Positions 1-37,419 are shown, counted from the stretch's first letter. The stretch is 64,000 bases of DNA from Lumbricus terrestris (GCA_949752735.1 OX457047.1:20187838-20251837); one strand, 5' to 3'. The notes: generated by a model not told the origin, from the sequence alone. A program made the numbers and translations.

Positions 1-3
1 CTA

Positions 4-25210
<25,207 letters not shown>

Positions 25211-25431
25211 TTTTACTTTTTCAGAACTGAATCTACAACACAATTTTACAACTGCAAATAATTTTATTAAGAAATACAAACTATAGGAATGTGATGAAAC
25301 TGACAATCGGGGACCGCTATTTTTCTATCATTTTCTATGTCAGATTCATTATCTTTGTTTTTAATCTCGGTCACACTGTGATTGGCCAACAAAAAATAGA
25401 CATGGATAATGGATAAAAAAAGAAATGATGA

Positions 25432-25690
25432 TGATGGTTCTCTGCCCAAAGGCAGGTTCATAGGCTTTATGCCCCTGGGGATGAGATGAGTGAGGTGGTT
25501 TCCTGTTGCCTTAGGACAATGATGGGTAAGCAACTTGCCCAAGGTCGCTCCGCACGAGCTTGCGTCCCTGCGTCCCACACATGCTAGCGCGAGATATCTA
25601 AATCTCTGAATGTCAACTCCCAACCCGGGGGTTTGAACCGCAGTCCGTTGCAACCAACAGACGTATGCCGCTCTCGCTTACCGGTGTAGC
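25432..25690 (-). mobile_element. tRNA-derived SINE, long family 3
   Basis: Minus-strand head CCGGTAAGCGAGAGCGGCAT, B box GCGGTTCAAACCC, then GACCTTGGGCAAGTTGCTTA and a distinct 3' part GGAAACCACCTCACTCATCT not shared with family 1. Lies just upstream of formin exon 1. Confidence 0.7.
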
Positions 25691-25879
25691 TAACTAGGAC
25701 AGTAAAAAAGAAATAGGTTCTATGAATGTGATTTGTAAATATCTCTACAATGAATTTAATATTCCAAATAAACAACATAATATTATGTTGAGATAATTTG
25801 TCCGAATTGCAGTAACTGCAAACCATAATAAAATCATTGAAAAAGTAGTAGTTCTAAGCAGACTCGATAATAATATAAG

Positions 25880-26024
25880 CAGTGCTTAAAGTGTAAAAAA
25901 GAAGTGCCTGGACACTCCTAACCTTTTCAGTGTGTGCTGGCCAAATAAATGGCAGGACAGCATTCAAATTTGAAAATAAGTGCATGGACGCCGTCCATGA
26001 CATCCTGTCACACTTTAGGCCCTA
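25880..26024. mobile_element. Probable hAT-type MITE
   Basis: 145 bp with roughly 35-bp imperfect inverted ends (CAGTGCTTAAAGTGT against TAGGGCCTAAAGTGT). The flanks AATATAAG and ATGATAAG agree at 6 of 8 positions. Confidence 0.5.
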
Positions 26025-26459
26025 ATGATAAGCATAATGATAATAACTTCATAAGAAGCATAGGTGAGACCTAAAGCCATGTTTAAGCGAATGAATCGAA
26101 TTTAAAAAAGTTGCTACCCGGTCATCTCAATGAGTTTATATGGTGAGAGTACTTTGAGAAACCTTGGATTTTGGCATATCTAAACATCATGCACAATAAT
26201 ATTTCTAATCAATATCCATTTGAAAATGTTAATCTCAAAATGATTTGTAGCATTTAAGACAGACATTGAATTTGTATGCATGTTTATCAGTAAACTGCCA
26301 ATTATCAAATAGCAAGAGAAGTCTTACAATTTCCATCACTTCCATCCATTTATATAATTATATACAATATAATTATATTCATGGTATGTTTCTTTCAACC
26401 AATCAAATAATAAACGTTTAATATTAAAACCACGCCCACATTAATCTTAACACACGAAT

Positions 26460-26700
26460 TGTTAGCGGTCCCCGATACTGCAATTACGCCAAAACGTGTG
26501 TTTTTTCGGCACACACGTAGCATATTTCGCGCATGCGACGGAAGTAAACGCCTTATGTGATACGGTAAACCACTGGGCGTTACGAACTACTGGCAGGACA
26601 CGATTTCAGTAGCCAACTAAGCGAAATACACACTTAACTTTAAAGATAAAAATACATAAAATAGATTATTACCTTCTGTTTCATAATCCGTTACGCTTTA
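26460..26700 (-). promoter_or_regulatory. Possible formin 5'UTR exon and promoter vicinity
   Basis: On the minus strand ATGAAACAG AAG is followed by a GTAATA donor at 26672. Spliced to the acceptor before exon 1 it would form a four-codon leader and stop, that is, a 5'UTR. A CGCGCATGCGAC motif near 26530 resembles an NRF-1 site. CpG-containing sequence is locally richer than in the introns. No TATA-box assignment is possible. Confidence 0.25.
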
Positions 26701-27099
26701 AATTATTCTAAAAACGTATAATGTAATATTAACTGTAATTGAAAGTAAACAAATCCGCATCGATCGCATTCCATAAACGTAGCCTACAACTTTCAAACCG
26801 GATGCGAGCGAGTTATGCCATGTTCCTGTCACGCAGTATATTAATATTTAATTAGTCAATCAATGGTCTTCAACAACGACAGCACGCTATGATAGTAATA
26901 ATTTATTATTCGAAAGAATCGAAACCCAAAAAGAAAACATCGAAAATAATCTGTTGATAGGCTATCGTCTACGGATTGGTCGAGGTTTATCATTTTCAGC
27001 AAATTATTATAATGTTAATTATTTTCGCTCGAGGTAGAAAATATCCCTCAGGCTCTCTCCCCGGCCTGGTGGGGTACGTTACACTAGCGCTGAGGAACG

Positions 27100-28260
27100 G
27101 GAGCGGGTTGAGCGGCTGCTGAGCACGATGAAGCGCAGACAGCAGGCTTACTTAATTAGTAGGCCTACCTACAATTTGATCAATCCTTCAGTGCAGCAGA
27201 GATGGCAGAGGAAGCTGATGAACGTCTGTTTAACGCAATATGCAATGATAAACTGCATGTAGGCCTACTATATCGATCAATCCCTCCGCCTCGTCCTTCG
27301 ATCCTGTACGTGGGCATGACTCGATCATGAGCTCCGTCCTCGGGCTTAGCCTATAATTACGCTTCGATCTCTTTTCCTGGCAAAGAAAATTGTAACTTTA
27401 ATCTCTATAGAGTAGGCCTAGCCTATAGCCTACTGTCCAAAAACATTTGTTAACCTAGCAAACCAGGCCTACAACAAACTCAGATCAATTAATATATTAA
27501 TTCAAACCCAACATTTATTTACGTTGCTTATAATAGGCTATAAGCCGAAACCAGGGCCTACGTAAAACCTTTATTAAATTAGTTAGCCTATATAAGTAGC
27601 CTAACGCGCAGCCTGTTACAGGCTGCGCGTCCTGCCAGTCTGAAGTGTTGATTTAAACGAAACTGAAATTAAGTGAGCAATGAACAACAACTGTGCTTTT
27701 TAAAACTAGACTACTTTTTCACTTCATGTTATCTGTACATGTTAATTGCTTCTTGTCAACCTGGTTTATGATTAAACGAGTATAAGCCTATGTATTTAGG
27801 CCTATATATATATGTGTATTATGTATATCTACAGGGGCCTATATATATAATATTCTAATTAAGAGATTAAAATTAAGCCTAGGTTAGGCCTATGGGTTCT
27901 CGAATCTCTAACGTTCGTAGCACAGTGCTCCAAGGTTCGGAAGGTGCATATATAGGCCTATATATATATATAGCTATATACTATAGCCGATATGTTAATT
28001 ATAACTATAGACTGTCATTTAGCCTATATATAGAGCGCCTAAACAATTGAGACATGTAATATTACACAAATACGTAGGCTACGCCTATAAGCTAGGCCTA
28101 AATCGAGCATAGCCTATAATTAGGCCTATTATAGGTTAAAGTATTAATGAACTAAGTTTCAAGGTTATAGTTCGTTTCGAAGATAGGCCGGTCAATATTA
28201 TGTTGAGGCTTTGTGTATAGGCCTAGGTCTATAATTCTATATCTGTTCCGTAAGTTTGCA
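27100..28260. other. Intergenic stretch dense in TAGGCCTA
   Basis: The palindromic octamer TAGGCCTA or one-base variants occurs about nine times (near 27163, 27260, 27414, 27798, 27885, 27953, 28095, 28120, 28216). No open frame, RNA gene or transposon was recognised; AT-rich with TATATA runs. Confidence 0.6.
27604..27630. repeat. Perfect hairpin, 12-bp arms, 3-nt loop
   Basis: ACGCGCAGCCTG and its exact complement separated by TTA. No following T-run and no gene adjoining, so no terminator role is claimed. Confidence 0.9.
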
Positions 28261-28332
28261 TCCCATCTTGAAGTAAAACAGGAAAATTTTATGGTTGCCT
28301 CACTGCCTGTAGGATATTAATTATCAATCAAC

Positions 28333-28500
28333 CAGTCAATCAGAATTTATATAGTGCCTTCATGGTACTTACTCGATCAGAGGCGCTTCAGGCCGAGATC
28401 AAGCGAAAAAGTCTTCAACAGTTAGTGAAATTGAGAAAAGTTTGCGAGGTGTCGCGCGTAGTCAGAGGATCGAAGCACATTCCAGGTTGTTGGACTAACC
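28333..28500 (-). mobile_element. CR1/L2-like 3' fragment
   Basis: Minus-strand GAAGCGCCTCTGATCGAG and GAAGGCACTATATAAATT with a (TGAT)n tail, plus about 100 bp of 3' region. Confidence 0.6.
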
Positions 28501-28503
28501 CAT

Positions 28504-28591
28504 AGGTTTATTATATCTATGGACTAACCACAGAGAACGAACGACTCTGTATTGTCGCAGAGCGAGTGAAAACCATAGATATAATAAACCT
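28504..28591. repeat. Inverted repeat with 19-bp perfect arms
   Basis: AGGTTTATTATATCTATGG at 28504-28522 is exactly complementary to 28573-28591, spacer 50 bp. Could be a minimal fold-back element; no clear target duplication. Confidence 0.85.
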
Positions 28592-29467
28592 GGATACAGC
28601 AAGCACTCGGATTTGTGATGCTTACATCCATTCTATGCTAGTGACGTCATACGGTGCAGAAAGCAGCCTGCCTACAGGCAGTCAAACTGAGTCAATAGAC
28701 CTTTACTTTTAGTAATCGTATACTTAACATTCTAAAGCGCCACGTTAAAGTTCGACACAGATCACCATATTATTCGAATCAGTAGGGCTGTCCACAGATA
28801 TCAAGTGGAGTAGGCCTATCGTCCGATTGTCATAGATAGGAGGCAGAGTGATTGTCCATCGTCTCTGGCCCGGTTCTACGACGGGGTGTATCGTGTATGC
28901 TAACGTGGTGCCCCTTCTGTGATGGGATTGCCTACTCTGCACAGCCGCAAAGGGGAAGGCTTCAATACGTTATGAACAGGCTTGCCATCAACGATAGGCC
29001 CTGCATGCCTAGTAGGCTAATAGTCCAACGTTTGAATGGCTATCTCGCCTAGCCGATAGTAACCGGTTATCTGCAAACCTAGGAAACCGTGGTTAAGTCC
29101 TTTATAGGTTGCTTCTATTTCTGAAGCCTAATGTTTATTGCCTACGGCCAAGATCTAATGACCAGGCTATGTCTAAAGCAGACCAGTGTTGTACAGTGTG
29201 CACAAACTAACCAACTGCCATGGCTAGCTTTAAACGGCCACAGACTTGTTTACATATTTGCTTACTTTAACCGTTTCTTCACTAGAGTGCAGTTTGACAG
29301 CTGGTTAAAGAAATCATATGCTTAACTTTCTTTTATTATAGCTGGGTCAGTGGGTGTATAGTGAGATAACTGAGAACATGCAGAATTTAGAAGGAAGATA
29401 ATTATATCTATGGTGAAAACCTATATGTATATATATATATAGGTTCGAAGCATTAAGTCACAATGGA

Positions 29468-29828
29468 CAGTGGCGGCGCAAGGTTTCTGTTTGGGGGGGG
29501 GGGGGGGGCGGGACCGAACTTGCGGATGAAAATTCCATTATCGTCCGCCAAAATGTCTGACGACCTTTATTTTAGTCATTCGACCAAAATCTCAAGAAAA
29601 GTCTCCATTTCAGCCGTCAAAATCTCTGACGACCTTTCCTTTTTTTGGTCATTTGGTCGAAATCTGTGGAAAATGGTCCTTTTTCATCAGACAAACTTTC
29701 TGACAAAACTCGTCCATATGATTACGTCTAAGTTTTTAGGGGGGGCTAATCGTGCAAAAATTTCATTTCTGCATGGGGAAAAAATTGATGGCCTTTTTGG
29801 GGGGCTTAGCCCCCTGTCGCCACCACTG
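29468..29828. mobile_element. hAT-type MITE with exact 8-bp TSD
   Basis: 361 bp with ends CAGTGGCGGCGCAAG and CAGTGGTGGCGACAG in inverted orientation, flanked by ACAATGGA at 29460-29467 and 29829-29836. The interior carries CCGCCAAAAT and GACGACCTTT motifs shared with the 37215-37419 element, and a G12 run. The 152-codon frame across it is an artefact. Confidence 0.92.
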
Positions 29829-30054
29829 ACAATGGACAGCAGAGCGCAGCGCGCGGCGGCCTATGCAAGTGGAAAGGGGGAGGCAAAGCTCACAAAGATA
29901 AGAGGATGCAAAGCCTGTTAAGCATCGCCACACCAAAGATGCAATCCTATAGCCTAATTAAGATGCGCTGCGGGAAAGGAAGCCATGCATTGTTTAATCT
30001 GGACGTGTTGGGCCAAGTTTGGGGGAAGTTCCCCCAGGAACAAATATCTCCCCT

Positions 30055-30348
30055 CAGGGCCGGATTAAGTCATGTTCAACATGTTCGACCGAACAGGGGC
30101 CCCGCACTTTAGGAGGTCCATTGCGGAAAAAATTTAGGAGAAAATTGGCTAATTTTGAGCAAGATTCGACCAAACGACTAAAACAAAATTAAAGGTCGTC
30201 ATCTATTTTTGGTAGGGGAAAATAGGCATGTTCCAAAAAAATTCGACCAAAAGACTAAAACAATTAGGCCTAAGGATCATCAGAATTTTCGACAAAAACC
30301 TGCAAAAAATTCCCGAACAGGGCCCCAACATTTCTTAATTCGGCCGTG
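30055..30348. mobile_element. Probable hAT-type MITE
   Basis: 294 bp, ends CAGGGCCGGATTAAG and CACGGCCGAATTAAG in inverted orientation, with GGGGCCC-type subterminal motifs at both sides. Flanks TCTCCCCT and CTCCCCGA are only partly alike, so the duplication is decayed or absent. Confidence 0.65.
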
Positions 30349-30676
30349 CTCCCCGAAAAATTTAACAGCTGCTTTTTATATGTATGACTAATTAAAGTAG
30401 GCCTACAAAGAGTTATCCAGTGGCAGGATTAAAATAGAGGGTAAAACTGAATGATGCGCTAAAAAGGTTAGCCTATTGAATGATGAGAAACCTTAAAGTG
30501 TGAGCTATAATATTATTTTTACTGAAAGATATTTAAGGTCATATGAGAAAAGAGATGGCATCGAGTAAAAAAAAACTTCCGCTGGTCAGCGCCTCACCGG
30601 TTGGCCGTCCGCCAAACATTGTCTTCGCCCTCCCTCCGTCCCCCAAATCTGGATTTCTAGTCCCAAAAGCAGTGGG

Positions 30677-31023
30677 TAACGGCCCGCCATTCCGAGGGAC
30701 CGAGGGTCCACTATTCCGAAGGTCCACTATATTCCGAATATCCGCTATATTTTGTTCGTTATCCTTGGTGGTTAGGGTCACAGTGGGTTAGGGTTAGGGT
30801 TGGGGAGGGTTATGGTTATGGTTATGGTTATGGTTGGGGTGGGTTAGAGTAATTAGGTTTAGGGTTATGGGTTGGGGTTAGGTTTAGGGTTATGGTTAGG
30901 CCTAGGGTTGGGGTGAGTTAGGGTTATGGTTATAGTTAAGTTTAGGGTTAGGTTTAGGGTTAGGGTTTGGAATAGTGCATGTACCTTCGGAATAGTGGAC
31001 CCTCGGAATAGTGGACCCAAACC
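30677..31023. mobile_element. Inverted-repeat element with telomere-like core
   Basis: Ends carry iterated GGTCCACTATTCCGA on the left (from 30706) and its complement on the right (to 31018). The core 30785-30968 is a degenerate array of GGTTAG/GGTTAT/GGGTTAGGG units. The whole is bracketed by direct repeats AAAGCAGTGGG at 30666-30676 and 31024-31034. Superfamily unknown. Confidence 0.7.
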
Positions 31024-31071
31024 AAAGCAGTGGGAATAGATTCTTTCTTCCTCTTTCCTTGCTCTCTTCCG

Positions 31072-31436
31072 TCAGTCATGCGACGTAGATGAGGCTCCCA
31101 CATGACTTCTCCAGACTTGTCTATTTCTTATGAGATCCTTTGCTCTTGACATACTAATATCCATCTCCTTCAGATCCTCTCTGACGTTGTCCATCCAAAT
31201 GCTTGGTTGTCCTTCTCTGCTTCTCTCTCCTTCTACATGCCCGTGCAAGACCGGAAGTGGTATAGTCTTTTTCCTTCCATTTGCTCCACATGACCGAACC
31301 ATCTGACCCTTCTTTTCCTGATTCTGTCCACCACCGTTTCTTCTGCGCCCAGCTCCTCGATCTCTTGTCTTGTCGTTCCTGATTCTCTCCCTTCTGTTCC
31401 TGCCCCTGATTGAGGGAATAGATTAAACACTGGCAA
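31072..31436 (-). pseudogene. RTE-like LINE, C-terminal coding remnant
   Basis: Two overlapping frames: RKRRVRWFGHVEQMEGKRL, then WMDNVREDLKEMDISMSRA and a closing WRSHV followed by stop. The RVRWFGHV...RW-DNV--DL pattern is the usual C-terminus of RTE-type and related LINE proteins. One frameshift; strongly 5' truncated. The adjoining 31440-31900 is GC-richer but unrecognised. Confidence 0.8.
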
Positions 31437-32355
31437 CCTATCCAGTTTGTCCTGGGCACGACGTTAAACTGCATCCATCCTCCGCCACAGGGTACCAACA
31501 ACGTCCCAGTGCCAGGCCTAAGCCCGGGCAAAAGAGGAAGGTTTGCCAGATGGGTGTCGATACGCTGGCAGTAAAAGACCAAGACGATTGAAATCCGCAG
31601 AAACCACGACACAAGTGACATAGCGACCCAGATGCTTCTATAGGTGTCATGATGTGAAGCAGACATGCACAGGCCGGTCAGGACAGACCGGTGGAGAGAG
31701 TCGGAGCGTTGGGCACATGCGGGCATTGACCCAGGTTGTCCTTCATGCCTCTCTCTCCCAATATGCTCTTCAATCAGACAAGGTGGTCTAGCTGCTCCAA
31801 GACGTTAATGGTATGGAGCGGACCTGCTGACCGGACCGGTTGAAGCTGGGCAATATGACGCGAGACAGACTCCGACAGAGAGTGGCGTCGGACTCCTACG
31901 GGCATTGAGCCTAAGGATATTTATAAACCTATATCCAGTGGCGGCGCCAACAGCATATATCCTACTGGGCCTTTATGACATTTCAGCAGATCGGACCAGG
32001 TTCCTGGAAGTTATCGCAGTAGGCCCTATATAAAAAAAATCGGTTTCTCGCCAGATTAGGTCGAAGGTAACAAAAATTCCAAAAACTGTTTTGCAGGTCA
32101 TGAGGCAGGTCGATGAGAAGTAGAATAGGCAGTATAGCCTACAGGTTATGTCAAATGAACTGCTGCGACCTATGGTAGCCTAGCTAGCATATCGATGACG
32201 TGATTAAAATTTATTTTGAACTCTTTTAACTTCTGCAGATGCCAATAGAGCTAATCACTGGTTAATCAGCTAGCTCACAACAAGCTTTTAGGTCTAACTC
32301 TGCCAGAAGCTGCTGCCGATCGATATCACGCCGATATGGGACCGTAGGCCTGTGG

Positions 32356-32643
32356 CATTGGCGCCCGCACACAGGGGCAAGAGGGGGCACTGCCCCACCC
32401 TGGAAAATTGAAACCTATTTTTCTAAGTACTACTTTCGGAGGTTTAACAAATTTCTTCGCATTAGAGAATTAATTATATCAATGATACCAATGATGCACA
32501 AAGTAGAACTTAGAAATCTACGTTTATAAATCTCCATAAAAATAAATATGCTTTTAATTTTTTGCCTTGCATTTTCCAAGCTCTTGCTAAAGCTGTAGGC
32601 TAACCATGACCATTGGGTTTTACCCCTCCTACAGGCGCCCATG
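32356..32643. mobile_element. hAT-like non-autonomous element related to the 42990 element
   Basis: 288 bp with ends CATTGGCGCCCGCA and CATGGGCGCCTGTA in inverted orientation and GGGGCAAGAGGGG-type subterminal sequence. No matching 8-bp flanks. A diverged interior copy lies at 32740-33000, including CTGACACCTATTTTTAA and TTAACAAATTTCTTTGCA. Confidence 0.6.
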
Positions 32644-33039
32644 CAAATATTCATAATAGGCTATTTGATTGAAACCTCGATACAATGAACCTTTTCACAA
32701 TTGCACAAAATGTTATCAATTACATTAATGTAACTAGAAGAAGCACTTGCCTCTGGAAAACTGACACCTATTTTTAATTCATTTATCCATTCATTCTATG
32801 GAATTATTGCGCCCATTCAGAAACATACTTTTGACTAATACTTTTCGACTTTTAACAAATTTCTTTGCAATAAAGAAACAATTCATATTTCAAAATTTTT
32901 CAAAGTGAAACTGAGAAAATGTAGAATCTGCATCAAGAAGCCTCTATGAAAAATACCCATGCGCATGTTCTTAATTTCCTGCTTTGCATTTTTTGACCTC
33001 TTCCCGAATTATTGCTAACAATTCGTGGTTCAGCCGCAA

Positions 33040-33125
33040 GCGCATCGTAAACCCGACGCCCTCCCCACCCCTCCCCCCATTCCTCCCCCACCCCTCCCCT
33101 ACCCCTCCCCACCCCTTCACATAGC
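33040..33125. repeat. CCCCTCC-rich low-complexity tract
   Basis: Imperfect ACCCCTCCCC repeats on the plus strand; no coding evidence. Confidence 0.8.
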
Positions 33126-33739
33126 TCTGCCTCGATCTGCATCTGGCTGCGTCTGACAGCTAAACGAAAAACACGGATTGGTGATTCGAGGCGTCGAGCG
33201 ATAACTGTTGCAGCTGTTACAGCAACAAAAGCGGTCGAAGCAAGTGGATGGATGCTCTTGAGAGCATCGACCTTCAGAGGTCATATCCTTGGTGCAACGA
33301 CCGATCGGCCAAACAAGAAATAGCTTTCTATTTAGATCTATAGGCTGCTCAAACAGAAACCATCCGACTCCGTATTATAGGCCTAACCCGAACTAAAGTT
33401 GATCTATACGCGAGGTAAAAGATAATTATTATAGCCCATAGCCACATAATATAATTTATCATACAGAACTGATTATTAATTATTATCATCATAAGAGAAT
33501 GAAACACTTACAAGTTGTTGCTCTTAAGAGTTACGTACGGTACTGTGGTTTATCTGGTCTGCTAATTTATTATAGTCTATCGCTTTGTGTCAGTCTTCAA
33601 CGTAGGTTATAAGCTAATGCTCTCGAGTTCTTCTTATAATGTACGCAGATGGCTCTATATCTTAAGTTTGCTGGATTGACAAACTAAAGATTTGTGCACA
33701 GTGCTCATTCATTACTTTTAGTAAGATTGCGTCTATGTG

Positions 33740-33802
33740 CATTCATTCAAGTATTTATATAGCGCCTCTTCAAGGAAACTACTCAGAGGCGCTCCGTATA
33801 GC
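33740..33802 (-). mobile_element. LINE/SINE 3' tail fragment
   Basis: Minus-strand GGAGCGCCTCTGAGTAG, CTTGAAGAGGCGCTATATAA, then TGAATG units: the best preserved shared tail in the window. Confidence 0.7.
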
Positions 33803-33899
33803 CTACATGCATCTGTCACTGTCACTGTCTCTGTACCTGTCCGTCCGTCCGACCGTCGACATAATTTTTGTCTGATGAATTATTGCCAACACAGATCCA

Positions 33900-34004
<105 letters not shown>

Positions 34005-34082
34005 CTTAAGCAGTTAAGCGAAAGCTGCAATAAACCATTAGAAGAGAATCCAAGATTTAGATCGTTATCCTCACGCGTGTTG

Positions 34083-34465
34083 TACATACATTATACATGT
34101 ACATCTGTATACACATGAAATATATACATTTATGCATACATACAATGTACATACGTATACATACATAAATACAATCCTACATGTACATAGGCTACATACA
34201 TGCATACATTACATATACATACATAAAATTACATACATACATACCGTAACATACGTGCACATGCGCACGTACATAAATACATACACTATTATACATGATA
34301 TATTATACACATGCATACATACATATGTGCTTACGTACATACGTGCGTATTTGAGTGCATGCGTACAATACGTACATACGGTACATATATACGTACAATG
34401 TACGTATACGTGCGTACGTGCTGTAGGCTACCTACATTCGTACACGCACATTATAGGTCTGGTGT
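34083..34465. repeat. Degenerate (TACA)n tract
   Basis: CATACATA/TACGTACA units with many substitutions over about 380 bp. Confidence 0.85.
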
Positions 34466-34834
34466 CATGAAGGTAAAAGATTAGGACCAACTAATATTTT
34501 TACGGTCATGTAGGCTTATTGTGTCAAATGTCTCCTTTACTCGTATATATGCTTTATAGGGCCCACACAATATTATGTAGAAGTCCGTAAAAATATAGAA
34601 ATCCCTATAAATGAGCATGACGGTTAGTCTACTGAGCCAATGCTTGGGTGAGTTAGCAAGCAATTGAGCGACACTTGAGCGAGTGATTGAGTAATTGAGT
34701 AAGTGAACGAGCGAGGCAGTGGGCTATAGAGGTTATATGGAGAAAGTCATATGTGAAGTTATATAGCCTGGGATTGGTGTGAAAGAGAGAGCACAACAGT
34801 GAGAGGAAGAGAATGACTAGAGTGAATGAGAGCC

Positions 34835-34888
34835 AGAGAGAGCCAGAGAGAGGGAGAGGGAGAGAGACAGGGAGAGAGGAGAGAGAGT

Positions 34889-34980
<92 letters not shown>

Positions 34981-35001
34981 AGAGAGAGAAAGAGAGAGAG
35001 G
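34835..35001. repeat. (GA)n microsatellite
   Basis: GAGAGA array, purine-only on the plus strand apart from scattered C and T bases near its start. No genes between 35002 and 35679; a TATATA run is at 35159-35222. Confidence 0.95.
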
Positions 35002-35679
35002 CGGATAACTTCATCTACATGTATACTGGATAGAATAGTCCTTGTGCCGGTACTCTTCTTTTGGCCTGCGGTCCTATTTGCCTTACGAGGCCCTTATCCA
35101 CCGATTAGCAGCATAGGCCTATAGGCCTACTTACAAGCAACTGTACTGTATATGGCTTATATATATATATATATATAGATATACTCAAAGGAGCGCTATA
35201 TATATATATTATATATATGCTATATAGAGAGCGGACAGACGGACGGTAGGTCAAAAGGATGCTCATTGCTCAGATGGGCTTAAGTATATTGTTCTCTAGG
35301 CCGCTGCAGATGAGTGCTCTTGGCACGGAGTAATAGGCCTATATATACGAACAACCGAAACCATGCCTTCCTGATCGTTAGTCGTCTCACACAAAAGTCA
35401 TGCTGGCGAATAACTGATAGGCGTTAGTATAATTTATAGATTCAGAATTTTTAAAAGACTGTTTTATACTGTCAACCGCTAAAGACTCGTCCTACACGGT
35501 ATGTATTTATTGGTCTGATATTGGTCTGATTGTTGTTACTAAGCCTATTAGAAATATATCTAATGCGCGCAAAAGGTCACACATAGCCTAAATAGAGATA
35601 TGAGTATACGCTCAGTCACTTGGAGGCTGCCGTTGCTATTGAGCAACAAACATACATACACGTATACATACATACATAC

Positions 35680-36448
35680 TAGGGGTCTGCGGGTATACCC
35701 GTACCCGCGGGTTTACCCGTACCCGCGGGTCGGGTACGGGTTGGGTACGGGTCGGGTACAAATGTCACGGGTCGGGTCGGGTACGGGTAGAGTCATCACG
35801 GGTACGGGTATACCCGGTTCTACCCGCACCAGTGTGAAGTATTATGGCTACATATTATAATGAGTCTGCACCGTCAGAATATTCACTGTGGCTAACTGGC
35901 AAATATATTCGCATGCACATTACACGCGCACCTGATGCACACATTATGTGCTACATTATACATGGACATCTCCATCGGTGTCTGAGAAAGCCACATTAAG
36001 TGCTATGGGTACGAGTAAATGTTATCCATTTCCCCGTCGCAATTTTTACTGCTGCTACTGCTGCTGCTGATTCTGCTACTACCACCACAACTGCTCTGTT
36101 ACTACTGTTACAAAAACAACTGCCACTGCTATCACCACAACCACCATCACCACCGATGCCGCCACCGCCACTACCACCATCCTCATTATCATCATCATCA
36201 CCTTCTTCTTCATTGTATTTATTGTTAGTACTGCATGCTGAGTTGTATTTGTCTATTTGCCTGGTAGAGAATTGAACTATATGAAGTTCTGTTAATGACG
36301 TGGCGGGTACGGTACGGGTACGGGTATACCCGCGGGTACGGGTCGGGTCGGGTAGTAATTTTTAGCACGGGTCGGGTACGGGTGCGGGTAGAAGTTCTGT
36401 GTACGGGTACGGGTCGGGTAGCAAAAATGCTGTACCCGCAGACCCCTA
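35680..36448. mobile_element. TIR element with CGGGTA subterminal arrays
   Basis: 769 bp with perfect 16-bp inverted ends TAGGGGTCTGCGGGTA. Both ends then carry dense GGGTACGGGT/GGGTCGGGT iterations (35690-35835 and 36300-36440) around an unrelated central 450 bp. Flanked by ATACATAC on both sides, but this lies in a CATA microsatellite, so the 8-bp duplication is suggestive only. Open frames inside are low-complexity. Confidence 0.8.
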
Positions 36449-36487
36449 ATACATACATACATACATACATACATACATACATACATG

Positions 36488-36520
<33 letters not shown>
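36449..36520. repeat. (CATA)n and (GT)n microsatellites
   Basis: Nine or so CATA units, followed by GTGTGT with one TT interruption. Confidence 0.95.
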
Positions 36521-36660
36521 ATAATATGTAAAATGGAGAGAGGACCGAAAGTCGGTAGGTCTATTATAATTATGTGCTATCAATAATAATAGATAAGTCT
36601 TTTGTTAAGGCAGGTTAGTAGGCCTACTTATCATTTCATTAATGATGACCAAAAGCAACT

Positions 36661-36888
36661 GTTTGGAAAAATGGATAGATGGATGGATGGATGGATGAAT
36701 GAATGGCTGGATGAATGGATGGATAGATGGATGGATGAATGGATGGATGAATGGATGGATAGATGGATGGATGAATGGATGAATGGATGGATGGATAGAT
36801 GGATAGATGGATGAATGGATGGATGAATGGATGGATAGATGGATGGATGAATAATTGATGAATGGACGAATGGATGGATGGATGGATG
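36661..36888. repeat. (GGAT/GAAT)n tetranucleotide array
   Basis: GGATGGAT units mixed with GAAT and AGAT over about 230 bp. Repeat-derived frames read WMDGWMDEW. Confidence 0.95.
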
Positions 36889-37214
36889 GTATAGCCTACG
36901 AAGGTAGTAAGCAGGTCGGTAAGTTGGCAATTTTTTCTGTTGCTCACCTCCTATTTTAATATTCTTGTGCATCTAAATCTTTGGGACTATCTTCTTCTCG
37001 ATTTAGTCAACATCTGATCTTCTCAAAATTGTTAAAGCCTCCATTTGGAATGACTTCCGCTATCTATGCAACTACATAAAATGATAAGAAGCAATAGGAC
37101 TGCGTTTCACAAGTGACTCATGGAGTCTAATAATTAATGAATTATAATTATTTGATAGCCGTTATTGGACTGAGAGCGCTTTTGATTAAGAATAAAAATT
37201 ATTATTCCTTCAAA

Positions 37215-37419
37215 CAGTGGCGGATTTCAGTTTTGGGGGCTGAAGCCCGGAGAAAATTTTCTATTTTCATCCGCCAAAATTTTCGACGACCTCTTTTAGT
37301 CATCCGGTCGAAAAGCGTGAAAATATTTCAGTTTTGCATGAAAAAACACGGATGGCCTTTTTTAGGGGGCTTAGCCTTTTATAGGGGAGCCTCCCCTAGA
37401 ACCCCTAGCGTCGCCACTG
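37215..37419. mobile_element. hAT-type MITE with exact 8-bp TSD
   Basis: 205 bp, ends CAGTGGCGGAT and CAGTGGCGACG inverted, flanked by CCTTCAAA at 37207-37214 and 37420-37427. Shares GACGACCT and GGGGGCTTAGCC with the 29468 element and is a shorter member of that family. Confidence 0.93.

Noticed and set aside
30785..30968. True telomere or chromosome end
   Set aside because: Degenerate units of only about 185 bp, flanked by inverted ends and unrelated sequence on both sides.
36602..36972. Frames rich in WMDGWMDEW or HPSIHPSI
   Set aside because: Tetranucleotide GGAT array read in different frames.
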